DNA of 64,000 nt from Pythium myriotylum. Taxonomy: Eukaryota > Oomycota > Peronosporomycetes > Pythiales > Pythiaceae. Where the stretch lies: contig JALJCQ010000012.1 in the NCBI GenBank assembly GCA_023091665.1, positions 682,001-746,000 on the forward strand, given 5' to 3'. Below are positions 21,253 through 31,491 of the stretch, piece after piece. A program made the position numbers and the translations under genes. A model generated the notes under the pieces. It searched no databases and had not been told where the DNA came from. It worked only from the letters and a program-made list of their open reading frames with translations. Numbering within the stretch: the stretch's first letter is position 1; the number at the start of each line of letters is the position of its first letter.

Positions 21253-23069
21253 TTACAGTTCGGTCTCCTTGATCACATGCTGCGAAGGGGCCGTGGGGCC
21301 ACCAGGGTTGATGTAGTTGGCAGAAAGGAAGCTGTTCGTGAGGTCGTCGACGTTAGACTCGGACTCTTCGCCAAACCCTTTCCTGTCCATCATCTCGACA
21401 AACTCGTCGAAGCTGATAAGCCCATCGCCGTTCGTGTCAACCTCGTTGATGACCTCCTGGGCCTGCTCTTCACTGCCCATGAACTGGACGAGGTCGGCCT
21501 TAGTGATCACGCCCTGCTTTTTGGTGTCAAAGTAGTTGAACGCGTTGATCAGGTACTCCTGCTTGTTGGCGAGGTTTCGCTTCATAGTCGCGGCAAGGAA
21601 CTCCGGGTAGTCAACGAGGCCGTCACCGTCAATGTCGATGCCCTTGACAAGCTCCATGACCTCTTCCTCGATCATACCGTGACCGCTTGTGCGAAGCGCA
21701 TCGGCGAGCTCGGCGACCGTGATGACACCGTTGCCGTCCGCGTCGATCGCCATGAACTGCTTCTTGAGCTCGACGATCTCGCTCTCGGTCATGAGATCGG
21801 CAATAACGCCAAGCGCAGCCTTCTTGAGCTTGTTGTGGCCCGTGAATCGCTTGAGGCTCGAGAAGATGTTCGAGTTGAGCGTGATCGCGGTCTTCGGCGC
21901 CGAGCCGGAGAGCCACGGGTGCTGGAGCACCTCGGCGGCCGTGAGTCGCTTGGAGGCGTCGATCAAGAGCAAGTTGCTGATCAAGTCCTTGGCGTCCTTG
22001 CTGACGGTCGCCCACTCGGGCGAGTCAAAGTCGTAGCGTCCGGCACGCACGCTGGCAAAAATCTCCGGGTCCGTGTCGCCGTAGAACGGCGGGTAGCCAC
22101 AGAGCAGGATGTACGTGATCACACCAATGCTCCAGAGATCGCACGACTTGTCGTAGTGACGGCCCAGCACCTCCGGTGCGATGTAGTACGGCGTGCCCAC
22201 GCGCGTGGTCATGACGCCGGCCGAGAGTCCATCGTCCATGCGCGAGAGACCAAAGTCGATGACCTTGAGTTCCGAGTCCTCGGCGGGTGTCTCGAACAAA
22301 AAGTTCTCGGGCTTGAGATCACGGTGGCAAATGTCGCGCTCGTGGCAGTGCTTGACAGCGTCCGTGATCTTGCGCACGAGGATGGCGGCGTCGGCTTCAC
22401 TGTAGTGGCCACGGGCGATGATGCGATCGAAGAGCTCGCCGCCCGTGCACAGCTCGGTCACGAGATGCAGGTGGCGCTGGCCTTCGAACACGTCGTATAG
22501 CTTGATGATGTTGGGGTGATCGAGCGTCTAGAGAAAAAAAAAAAAAAAACAAGGCAAGAGGATCCATGAGTGAACGCCTCGTTCCCGGACCAACACACAC
22601 AATGCACCACCGTACGCGAAGGATGTTGATCTCGCGGCGCATGGTCTCCGGACGGCTGACCTTGGCCTTGGGGATGGTCTTGATGGCCACCTTCTTGCCC
22701 GTGAGCTTGCTGATGCCCACGCGCACCGTGCCGTAGTGGCCGTGGCCGAGCTCCTTCTGCTCAATGTCGTAAAACTCGTTCACGTCGCGCAGCTCGCCCG
22801 TGATCTACCACAGCACCGTTAGTCGCGCGTCCTCCACTCCACTCAGCTCTCTTTTCCCCATAGCTCCTCACCAGCTCTTTGTGGCCGCGGCGCTCACGCA
22901 CGGCCGGGTTGTGCGAGTTGGGCGCGCGGTTCTCCTGCGGGGCCGGCGGCGGCGCGGCGACGGCCGTGGGCGCCGTGTACGGCGCTTGGTGCGGCTGGTG
23001 CGGACGCCTGGCGCCGGCGCCGCGCTTGCCGCTGCGCCCGTGGCCGCTGCTGCTGCTGCTGTTGCCCAT
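21253..23069 (-). CDS. Calcium-dependent protein kinase (CDPK) with predicted N-myristoylation
   Basis: Three exons (23069-22872, 22804-22616, 22527-21253; introns 67 and 88 nt) give about 553 residues. The start MGNSSSSS is an N-myristoylation consensus, followed by a basic, Pro-rich region, suggesting membrane anchoring. The kinase domain shows GHGHYGTVRVG, VAIKTI, HRDLKPEN (~197), DFGLS and APE. A junction region leads to four EF-hands near residues 391, 427, 463 and 493. Loops 1, 2 and 4 are canonical (DADGNGVITVAE, DIDGDGLVDYPE, DTNGDGLISFDE). Loop 3 (DTKKQGVITKAD) lacks the usual acidic ligands and is probably Ca2+-silent. The second intron holds a long T run before its acceptor. The kinase phosphorylates Ser/Thr in response to Ca2+. 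Confidence 0.93.
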
Positions 23070-23430
23070 GGAGAGAGGAGGAAGAGGGGAGATGGCGAAG
23101 TTCCCAGCCCGCCCCATTGCGAGGCGCCTGATCCACGTGCTCTCAATAGAGGCCCTGCACCCACCGTTCAAAATTCACGCAAGACTGTCAAAGCGAGGAA
23201 AAACCCAAAAAGACCTCTTCGCGATGAGATATTGCAAGGGGAAGAGGGATTTGTGATAGGAAAGTTGTATGACGTGGGTTAGATCGTGGAAACGGTTTCA
23301 GAAGGGTTTTAGTTTTCATAAGGTTGAACCTGACATGGCTACACTTTGGGACGAGGTGAGTTTTCTCAAAAGTGCAAGCCGAGAAAAAGGGAAGGAAAGT
23401 GCTGCAGTCAAATGGCCACGCTGTGCGAGT
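23070..23430. other. Spacer between CDPK start and TCF25 end
   Basis: The CDPK leader and promoter and the 3' end of TCF25 must lie here. No gene is seen. Confidence 0.6.
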
Positions 23431-25782
23431 CTATTGCGGTGGTGCTGGCGGCTCGGCACCCGCTCCTTGCACGCGGTTCCACGGGAGCAGTGTCTGCAGG
23501 AAGAGCAAGAGAGGATTGGCGTCCGCTGGCAGGTTGCCCTCGTCGACCTGCTGCTGCAAGTGCGCGAGCTGCGCGAGTTGCTCAGGGTTGAGGTTGTTGA
23601 TGTCAAACTCCTGCGGTAGCTGTGGTGGTTGAAGCATCGGATGGTCTGGTGGAAGCGTGGTAATCTCGTCCGAGTAATCTATGGGAAGCAATCAACTCTG
23701 AATGACGCTGGCCCGCGATTTGTCGTCCAACGTTTTGGTCATCTCACCTCCAGGGTACGAGCGCTTGTACTTGGCCAGAGATGAGGGCAACTCGAGGACT
23801 TGCGTGTACGCCGCAGCGAGCCCTGACGAGATGGCGTACTGTGCTCCCTTGAGAAGAAAGCTCTGCACTTCGTTCACCTTCCAGAGCGTGTGGTTGCGCT
23901 TCACGTAGATATCCAGAACGTGCTGCAATGGGCCGTTCTCATCAAGCGACTTGGCATTCGCGAAAATGCGGCTCCCCAGCACGGACTGCCACGATGCTGC
24001 AGGAACACAGGTGCATTGTTAGGGCCTTTGGGCGAATGCCCACGGGTGCAGCATACGTCAAACTTACATGAGGAGGTGTTCACTGCGACTTTCTCGAGTA
24101 GAGGTTTCAACAACGTCGGGAATCGAAGCAGAGCTCTCGCGAGCGCCTCCTTAGCTTCATCTTGGTTGCCTAAGTAGTGGCTGCGACATAATGCGAATAG
24201 TTCGTTAGTTGCACGCCTCATTCGCGACTCTGCTGGAGACTTACTGCGCAAGAGCAAGAGAGAACTGAACGTTCGGCAACGCTGACACATTGTCATCCGG
24301 AGCCACCGCTTGCTTCGAACTCTTCTTCGCGGGTGGATCCGCGCTGTAGCGATCTACAGCCTCGAGCTTGGCGTCGTACAAGTCGATCACAAACTGGTAC
24401 TGGCGAGCTGACAAAGCGTAATAGTCGATTGCAAGCAGCACGCTCATCGGATCGCCGTGAGGGTCCAGTCCCATGATAAGCTTGGCCGTCTCGAACGCGC
24501 TACGCATACATCCACGGCGCCCGACTTGCTTCATCAGCAAGAAGAGTGCCTTGTAGAAGCCTTCGTTGTGCTCCGTGTGGATATCCATACGACAGTCTCC
24601 CTTCGTGACGTCAAATTGATCCGCCCAGGCAAGCTCAAGAATGTACATGCATCGCTTAATGCAATCGGCTGAGTGATCATTCTGGCCGTGGTGCTGGAAA
24701 ACCTCACTCATCTGGAGTAGCGCGTCGATGTGGAATGGGTACCGCTGAAGAAAGTGCGCAATGAGGTTCGGGTCGTGGGTTTGCTGCAGAACCTCGAATT
24801 CCTCTTGGGTCTAGATGCCCAAACATCCATGAGATTACCAAGATAGTAATCAGGTGCCTCTGCTTCCAAGAGCTTACCTTCTTGTAGGCCATCGACCACG
24901 TAATCTCGAAGTAGTTACTCAAGCTGCTCCACGCCGGCCCCTGCGGTTTGTTGGCTTTGGTCCAGCGGATGCCTCCGCCCACGAAGGTCGGCGGGCGCGG
25001 CCACTCGTCATGCGGCGTGATCATAGAGACCTTCTTCGTGGTCTTCCGTGCCGCATTACGAGGATCAACGCGACGCGAGCCGGCCGAGGATTCCCGCACT
25101 TCCTTGACCTGTCGTGATTGATCATGACGTCAGCGTTCTCATCAATCTTCTCCAGATGGTTCATGTTACATACACCGAAGATACGCTTCATCTCCTTGTC
25201 TGCATTGATCATGCTCAGCTGGACACTAAAGAGGCCCTTGTCTGCGTTTCCGCGACCTGACGAGCCCTGGCCCACGCTGAGATCGCCCGTCTCCGTCGCC
25301 AGCGCCTCAAGCAGTTGGTCCACGTCGTCACTGTCGGCACTCGCATCTTGCTTGCCCTTCTTTTTCTTCTTGTTGGTCCTAGAGAGCATCGCCAATCAGT
25401 CGTCTGCAACACGCCGCTGTCTTCTCAAGTGACGGACTTGTTCTTGGACGTGGCGACCGGCGGCGGCGGCGCCACCACCACCACCTCTTCGTCTTCCTCT
25501 TCGTCTTCCTCCTCTTCTTTCTCAGACGCCTCGCTCTCACTGTCGCTCTCGTCCGAGTCTGCGAGGAACGCGAAGCCGACGTTCGCCGGCCGCTTCTCCT
25601 CGAGCTCTTCCTCTTCCTCGTCCACTTCCTCGACCTGCTCGGCGGTCTTCCCCGCGAGCTTCCCCAATCGCTTGGCCTGGCGACTCGACCTGCGTCAATT
25701 CACAGCACATAGAAGAGACGCAAACGCCGTGCTAGTCAGGCTCGTCGATCGCATGGGGACGCCGCTAAGGATGAACCTACAT
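23431..25782 (-). CDS. TCF25/Rqc1 homologue (ribosome-associated quality control factor)
   Basis: Eight exons with consistent phases: 25782-25781, 25689-25438, 25378-25174, 25108-24878, 24810-24245, 24180-24068, 23996-23748 and 23678-23431 (introns 91, 59, 65, 67, 64, 71 and 69 nt). They give about 621 residues. The N-terminus is basic (SSRQAKRLGKLAGK), then acidic, then Lys-rich (NKKKKKGKQ), as in TCF25. The core matches the family: INADKEMKRIFG, YPFHIDALLQMSEVF, GRRGCMRSAFETAKLIMGLDP and a helical-repeat C-terminal half, ending in a Pro-rich tail. Yeast Rqc1 works with Ltn1 on stalled 60S subunits. The first exon is only the AT of the start codon, and the G comes after a 91-nt intron (donor gtaggt, acceptor gacgcag). 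That start is an inference; the family call is firm. Confidence 0.87.
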
Positions 25783-25932
25783 GACGCTGATCCTCTGGTC
25801 TCAATGGATTGATTGCTGTTGAGCTCTTCACGAGCTCCCACCGCGATGACAACCTCGCTTGAGTGTCCTTCCAATACGGCTAAATACGTTATATTCCATA
25901 GTGGAGGGTAATTCTATCCGTATCTAAAAGCC

Positions 25933-26901
25933 TCAGACGTCCTTGATGGGCGTGGCGAACTTGAGATCGATGCGATCGTACTGCACGCAGCCCAGCAGGC
26001 GCTCGGGCAGCTCGCTCTCGCTCTGGCCTTCGACCACGAAGCCCATGTCCACTTTGACGCACGTGCTGTGCGAACGCACGAGTCCGGTCACGTGCTTGGC
26101 CACGCGGTCCGAGCAAATGTCGACGCAGGCCTCGAGGTAGTGCTCGCTCTGGAAGAACGGCAGCTGCAGTGCGTGGGCCAAGATCACAGGCTTGGTGCCG
26201 ACGCTCTTCTTGATGATCCAGGGACCGTCGGCGATCGACGGGATCAGCTTGAACCGGTCGCCGCGGTAGGCGTTGTCACCTTCGAAGAACTTGGTCCACA
26301 GGGCCGTGGCCTCGGACGTGGTCGCCAGGGTCTCTTTCTTGAGTGCAAAGTACTGCACGCAGGCCACGACGGGCGTCCCCGGGATCAGCAGCGTGACCAC
26401 GAAGAGCTGTGGCACGTCGTTGCCGTACTTGGCGATCGCCTTCTGAGCAAAGCTCTTGGGGCTCTGGGAAATGTGGAGCAGGTCGTCGTGGTCACCGCTG
26501 AAGAGATCAAACCACACGAGTTCAAACACTGCAAAACACACCGAGGTTAGCTGCCTTGCAACCGCTGCTAGCGGAGCAAGATCCAAACGTACTCGGCTCC
26601 TCAGTCGTGACTTTAATCTTATCAGCGAGGTAGGTCTTGGATCGGACCGTAAAGTTACGCCAATCGGGCTCGGACCACATCTTGGCGAGCGCTGCGTGCT
26701 GCACGACGCAGGACGCCGCGGCTGAGCGCCAGGACTTGGTCGGCGATGTCTGCGGGCTCGTCGCCTCTGCCATGTGTGCACGGGATCAGCAACTCGCGCT
26801 CCAGCTGCAGTTGAAGTAGCTACCAGCCGCTCACCTTTCTTTGTTTCCTTGCCGTGCTCGGGTGCGAGCGCTCGTACGTCAAGCTTCATGTTGGTCGCCA
26901 T
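25933..26901 (-). CDS. EDR2 C-terminal/DUF1336 domain protein
   Basis: Three exons (26901-26835, 26766-26593, 26528-25933; introns 68 and 64 nt, the second with a CTAAC branch) give 278 residues starting MATNMKLDVRALAPEH. The body matches DUF1336, the domain at the C-terminus of plant EDR2: WSEPDWRNFTVRSKTYLADKIKV near the start, LFVVTLLIPGTPVVACVQYFAL in the middle, RGDRFKLIPSIADGPWIIKKSVGTKP, and YLEACVDICSDRVAKHVTGLVR near the end. In plants it accompanies PH and START lipid-binding domains; here it stands alone, as is common in protists. Lipid binding is an inference from the family. It is divergent from the acyltransferase gene. Confidence 0.85.
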   Translation of the reverse strand: MATNMKLDVRALAPEHGKETKKGERLVATSTAAGARVADPVHTWQRRRARRHRRPSPGAQPRRPASCSTQRSPRCGPSPIGVTLRSDPRPTSLIRLKSRLRSRVRLDLAPLAAVARQLTSVCFAVFELVWFDLFSGDHDDLLHISQSPKSFAQKAIAKYGNDVPQLFVVTLLIPGTPVVACVQYFALKKETLATTSEATALWTKFFEGDNAYRGDRFKLIPSIADGPWIIKKSVGTKPVILAHALQLPFFQSEHYLEACVDICSDRVAKHVTGLVRSHSTCVKVDMGFVVEGQSESELPERLLGCVQYDRIDLKFATPIKDV

Positions 26902-27394
26902 GGTTGTTCTCGGGGGCTCTCTCGCTGTGAACAAGCACGTTGCAGTGTGAGGTGAGCCGGGTGGCGGGAACTTGTTTTTCCTCTCGCTCGCTCTCGCTTT
27001 TCGTGGTGCGAATAAGGGCAAAAGGGATCGCGTGACGCCCCAAGATACGACGGCGTCGTTCTTCTTGGCGCCACACGTGCACTCCTCACGCTCCCCCAGC
27101 ACCAGAATACCTTCGGCTCTTCTTCAAACAGACAAAGGCTTCTTATCAGGTGGCTGTCCTGTCTAAAGTTAGCCATGTCCCACACCTCGCTCTGTGTCCC
27201 CCTTCTGGGTCTCTCCCACAACTATCACAACGCCGTTCGGATTACTTGCGTTATGTGAGACTTGCCGCTGACGGCGTACGAGTCAGAAAAAGAGGAAGCC
27301 ACCACCGCCCCTTCGAGCGAGAAACGGCGTCGCAACGGCCGCCCCCATCCCGCACTCGTTCACTTTCGCTCTTCCTCCGACTCTCTCGCTCGCC
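26902..27394. other. Divergent promoter region (DUF1336 / MBOAT)
   Basis: No gene is seen in this 493-bp spacer. Both flanking genes read away from it, so it must carry two promoters. Confidence 0.6.
27360..27366 (+). promoter_or_regulatory. Possible initiator (TCACTTT) before MBOAT gene
   Basis: TCACTTT fits the oomycete initiator-like TCAYTYY and lies 29 nt before the ATG, in a CT-rich leader. It is a candidate only, since short matches are common. Confidence 0.35.
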
Positions 27395-28771
27395 ATGCCG
27401 CCCCACTCGGTCGTGCGCGAGCCCAAGGCCGTCAAGACCCCCGAGAGCTCCTCGGACCACAAGGTCTCACCAACGCGACGCGCGGTCGTCAAGCAGTTTG
27501 CGCACACTGTGTCGCCACTTGACCCGGCCGACCACCGCAGCGGCGTGCACACGTCCGAGTTCCGTGGCATGTACAACCTCGCGATGATCACGGCGGGCAT
27601 CTACACGTTCTCCACGTACCTCAACAACTACGTCGCCCGTGGCGGCATCCTCTCGGACGCGCGGCTGCTGCTCTCGGTCTTCTACTCGTGGGGCTTCCTG
27701 GAGGTCTGTGCGACGTTCGTTTGCCAGGTCGTCTTCTCGTACACGGCGATGGTGCCCGTGGCCATGGCCGCGCGCCAGGCCTCGCGCCGCGCGATTAATA
27801 TTGTCCACCACACGCTGCAGAGCGTGCTCTTTGTCTTCACATCTGTCTTCATTGTCTATCGCGACTGGAACACGATCCACGCCGTCTCGTCGTTTGTCGA
27901 GTGCCTCGTGCTGCTCATGAAGATGCACTCGTACATCCGCACCAAGCTCGAGCTCTCGCGCCGTGACCAGGTCGCGCCGACGCAGTCGCTTAAGGACTAC
28001 ACCATGTACTTGCTTTACCCGACGCTCGTCTACGAGCCCAACTTCCCACGCACCGAGCGCATCCGCTGGGGGTACGTCGTCGAGAAGATCATGGCCAACA
28101 CGCTGGCCATGGGCACGCTCTATATTATCGTCACGGACCACGTCATGCCGAGCCTCGAGGACTCGGGCGTCTCGAACCCGGTCTTCGTCGTGCTCCACCT
28201 GCTGCTGCCCTTTCTCGGGGTCTATCTCATGATCTGGTTCATCATCTTCGAGTGCATCTGCAACGGCATCGCCGAGCTCACGTGCATGGCCGACCGCGAC
28301 TTCTACGGCGACTGGTGGAACTCGACGACCTGGGACGAGTTCGCACGCAAGTGGAACAAGCCGGTCCATGAGTTCCTGCTGCGCCACGTCTATCTTGAGA
28401 GCCTCGAGTCGTACAAGCTCTCGCGCCGCAACGCCACGACGCTCACGTTCTTCGTCTCGGCACTCGTCCACGAGTGCCTCTTCACGATCGTCTTCCGAAC
28501 GGTCAAGATGTACTTCTTCTCGCTACAGATGATCCAGGTCGTGTACATTATCTACGGCCGAGGGCTTAAGAACACGCGCTTAGGCAACTACATTTTCTGG
28601 TGCGGCATGATCCTCGGGCTTCCGTTGCAGGCCGTGCTCTACTGCCGCGAGTACCACGGTGGAGAGCCCATTTTCATGAACATCATGATGCCCATGATGA
28701 TGGCCGGGCTGCTCGGCATCGCGGCTTCCTCAGTCTTCATGGAGCGCAGCAGAAAGACCAAAACCGTGTGA
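27395..28771 (+). CDS. MBOAT-family O-acyltransferase, DGAT1/sterol O-acyltransferase type
   Basis: A single-exon gene of 458 residues with about 8-9 hydrophobic helices, expected in the endoplasmic reticulum. The family signature FYGDWWNSTTWDEFARKWNK and the catalytic-region His in FFVSALVHECLF identify the DGAT1/ACAT branch of the MBOAT superfamily. The block YLLYPTLVYEPNFPRTERIRW is also typical. The enzyme transfers a fatty acyl group from acyl-CoA to diacylglycerol or a sterol, feeding storage lipid. Choosing between these substrates needs phylogeny. The hydrophilic N-terminus is about 60 residues. The ATG at 27395 sits in a good start context (gcc atg ccg). Confidence 0.9.
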   Translation: MPPHSVVREPKAVKTPESSSDHKVSPTRRAVVKQFAHTVSPLDPADHRSGVHTSEFRGMYNLAMITAGIYTFSTYLNNYVARGGILSDARLLLSVFYSWGFLEVCATFVCQVVFSYTAMVPVAMAARQASRRAINIVHHTLQSVLFVFTSVFIVYRDWNTIHAVSSFVECLVLLMKMHSYIRTKLELSRRDQVAPTQSLKDYTMYLLYPTLVYEPNFPRTERIRWGYVVEKIMANTLAMGTLYIIVTDHVMPSLEDSGVSNPVFVVLHLLLPFLGVYLMIWFIIFECICNGIAELTCMADRDFYGDWWNSTTWDEFARKWNKPVHEFLLRHVYLESLESYKLSRRNATTLTFFVSALVHECLFTIVFRTVKMYFFSLQMIQVVYIIYGRGLKNTRLGNYIFWCGMILGLPLQAVLYCREYHGGEPIFMNIMMPMMMAGLLGIAASSVFMERSRKTKTV

Positions 28772-29201
28772 GCTGTCGCACTCTTTACACAAATAATACA
28801 GCACTTTTATTCCACTCTCCACTGGCCACCTTTGATACTCGAACAACTCGTCTCCTTCGCTTTGAGCTGCTCTTCCAATTGTCCACAACACTCGCAAACA
28901 AACGAAGCTTTGTTTGTCTATTTGATGGGGTTGTCTGCGTTTGCCTTCCAGCAACCAGTCGTCTTGGTCCGCATGGAAGAAACCAACATCTACTCCAATC
29001 TGTCCGCAGTCTCCGAATAATTCGAAAGATAATCTTCGATAGTGTCGAGGCATCCATCAAACCCGGTGGTAATGCTCGGACATGATGGAATCCATGGCTT
29101 CCAATCATGCATCCATGATAGCCCACGCAAGGGGAATGGAGCGTTCTGCAAGATGTCTCAATCCAACAGATCCAACTCGCATATTCTCACTCTCTACGGC
29201 C
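28772..29201. other. Spacer between MBOAT and GH53 copy 1
   Basis: This is AT-richer sequence with no supported gene. It holds the 3' end of the acyltransferase gene and the promoter of GH53 copy 1. A TCACTCT at 29187-29193, 9 nt before the ATG, could be an initiator. Confidence 0.5.
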
Positions 29202-30354
29202 ATGAGCCTCAAGACGTTCCTGGCCGCTGCGAGCGTCGCGCTCGTCGCGTCACTGCGATCCGTCGAGGCCTTCGTCACAGGCCATGATCTCTCGTCTGTG
29301 GGCTACATGGAGAAGGACAAGGGCGTCACCTGGTACAACGCCGCCGGCCAGGCCCAGCCCGTCGAGACGATCCTCGCTGCTGGCGGGATGCAGAGCGTGC
29401 GCCTCCGGTGCGTTATCCCCTCTCACTATGGTTCGATCGCATGAATGTGAGACTGAACGAGCTTGCGGTGTCTGTAGCTTGTGGACGGGTCAGGAGTACG
29501 GACTCGACTACACGCTGAACCTGGCCAAGCGCTTCTCCAAGGCCGGCCACAGCATCTTCCTCGACTTCCACTTCTCGGACACGTGGGCTGACCCGATGAA
29601 GCAGGCCATCCCAAACGCCTGGAACAAAGGATCCGTCTCGGCACTCGCCAAGGACGTGCGCAACCACGTCGCGTCCACGCTCAAGGCCTTCACGTCAGCT
29701 GGTGTCAAGCTCTCGATCGTCTCGCTCGGCAACGAGATCCTCAATGGCTTTCTCTTCCCGCTCGGCAAGATCGAGAACAACAACTTCAAAAACTTTGCTC
29801 AGCTCTGGGCTGCAGCACGCGCTGGTGTTGAGGACGCCGTCGCACAGGGCACCACGCGACCCAAGATCATGATCCACGTCAACGACGGCTGGAAGAGCGA
29901 CACCATGGCCTGGTACTTCAAGGGCGTCTTCGCCACCGGACTCATCAAGACCAGCGACGTGGACGCGTTCGGCGTGTCGTTCTACCCGTTCTTCGACCCG
30001 GCCGCCACGACTTCGGCGCTTGCGACGTCGCTCGGGAACCTCGCGAGAACGTACAACAAGCCCATCTACGTCGCTGAGACCGACTACCCGAACCAGTGCA
30101 CCAAGGTCAAGCTGAGCGCCAACTACCCAGCGAGTGCCCAGGGCCAGATCCAGTGGACCCAAGCGGTCATGAACGTGGTCAAGGGCCTACCCAACGGCCT
30201 TGGTGCCGGCGTGTTCTACTGGGAGCCGGCATTCGTATCCAACCCTGGACTGAGCAGCGCGTGTGAGTCTGCCCTACTGTTCTCGGTAGATAGGTCGCAA
30301 TACCCCAAAATTAAAGCCACAGCACTTCTGTCCGTCGCGCTGTTCACCGGATGA
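29202..30354 (+). CDS. GH53 family secreted arabinogalactan endo-beta-1,4-galactanase, copy 1
   Basis: Two exons (29202-29407, 29478-30354) around a 70-nt intron encode 360 residues. The N-terminus (MSLKTFLAAASVALVASLRS) is a signal peptide. GH53 motifs follow in order: VRLRLW, DFHFSDTWADPMKQ, the acid/base Glu in SLGNEILNG, IMIHVNDGW, FGVSFYPFF, the nucleophile Glu in YVAETDYP and FYWEPA. The enzyme cuts beta-1,4-galactan side chains of pectin, so it would help degrade plant or algal walls. An inverted second copy lies 11 kb away (40911-42123) and is identical over 891 bp. Copy 1 ends soon after ALFTG, without the Arg/Ser tail of copy 2. Confidence 0.9.
29298..30188 (+). repeat. Inverted repeat arm A (GH53 identity tract)
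   Basis: Base-by-base comparison with the reverse complement of 41137-42027 found no difference over these 891 bp, including the whole 70-nt intron. Sequence to the left (29205-29297) has 4 differences, and that to the right about 35 in 159 bp. Confidence 0.93.
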
Positions 30355-30452
30355 TCTTTCTTCTGGGCAGCACTTCTCGTACTTGTGTGGTCAAGACGTA
30401 CATAGATGTGTTATTGCTCCCTTATAGAATCAACAAACTTCGAATCTTCTAG

Positions 30453-31373
30453 TTACCTCGGGAGAGAAACGTTGTGTTTCAGCGCGAGGTCTTGTAGCGA
30501 CACGACGGCGAGTTCGCAGTTGGCAAGCTTCCGGTTCATGCCCAGCATCCGTTTGAAGAAGTAGCTGTGGCCCACGACCGCAATGTGTTCGTATGGGAGC
30601 TTGGACACATTGAGAAGAAACTGGCGGATCCGCTCGTCGACCTGCGCCTTCGTCTCCTTCATCACGACAACCTCGTCGTAGTTTGAAGGGGTCTTTACGA
30701 CCTTCGGGTCTGACCGAAGGGTCTGGGGCACCCACCAGTGCGGCTCAAGCGCGCTGACGTCGAGTTTCAATACCTCAAAGTCTCTCGCGAGTTCTGGCGG
30801 ATCGGCCACTCGAGTCAGAACAATCAAGCGGGATCAAAGAGGATGCAACACGGAACCTGCGGCGTCGCGACCGATGTCGCTCGACGTATCCAGCATCTCA
30901 CGGCACCACGGATCCACTGCAGACAAACCCAGATCAGCTCCTACTGTTTTACTCCCCTGGGCTCGTAGCCGCTCACCAATGTACGGGATCTCGGCGCCGC
31001 GAAAGCCGCCCGCGGCCGTCTGAATCGCACGACTCAACGGACTCACGACGATCTGCCGAAACGAATGGTGAGCTTTGGCCCTCTCCGACCTTCTCAGCAG
31101 GTCAAAACGCACCGCCTGGATCTTCTCCTGCAGTCCGTCGACTCGGATGCGGCCGTGCAGCTCGGCCACCTGCAAGAATCCAAGTCTCAGCGCCGTCTCC
31201 TCCAAGAGCTACGCGCGCTCCAACTCGACCTGCTGCTCGCCCTTGGCGCTCAGCCGCGGGTCCACGATCATCGGGTCGCGCGTCCAGATCCACGAGAAGT
31301 TGTAGAGGCTGCGCGTGCGCCACTCGTTGAACTGGGACTCGCCGTGGCGGATGCAGTAGAGCTGCTTCTCCAT
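30453..31373 (-). CDS. Histidine phosphatase superfamily (phosphoglycerate-mutase-like) protein
   Basis: Five exons (31373-31230, 31169-31113, 31052-30977, 30916-30857, 30793-30453) give 225 residues. The introns are 60, 60, 60 and 63 nt, all GT-AG and phase-consistent. The RHGESQFNEW motif (~residue 9) has the phospho-accepting His. DPRLSAKGEQQ, IVVSPLSRAIQTA and the second catalytic His in AVVGHSYFFKRML follow, as in plant PGM-like proteins. Reading through the first intron meets an in-frame TAG, so splicing (donor gtcgag) is required. The substrate cannot be told from sequence. Its start codon lies 118 bp from that of the divergent DTWD1 gene, so they probably share a promoter. Confidence 0.85.
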
Positions 31374-31491
31374 GCTCGCTTTCTCTCCTGATGCTGGCTG
31401 GCTTGTCTACAGGGTGCCGGCGAAATGTTGTCGGAAGGTCGCACAATAACTCGATCAAAGCCTTCGCGCCATCCAAACAAGCCGAGACAGC

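Noticed and set aside
26068..26550. Long antisense frames opposite DUF1336, COX10, TOR, NOC3 and others
   Set aside because: High GC at third positions removes stop codons on the other strand. These frames show Arg/Ala/Leu-biased composition and no homology-like motifs.
31200..31229. In-frame TAG in the histidine phosphatase gene as a nonsense mutation
   Set aside because: A 60-nt GT-AG intron (31170-31229) removes it and restores the family motif order exactly.
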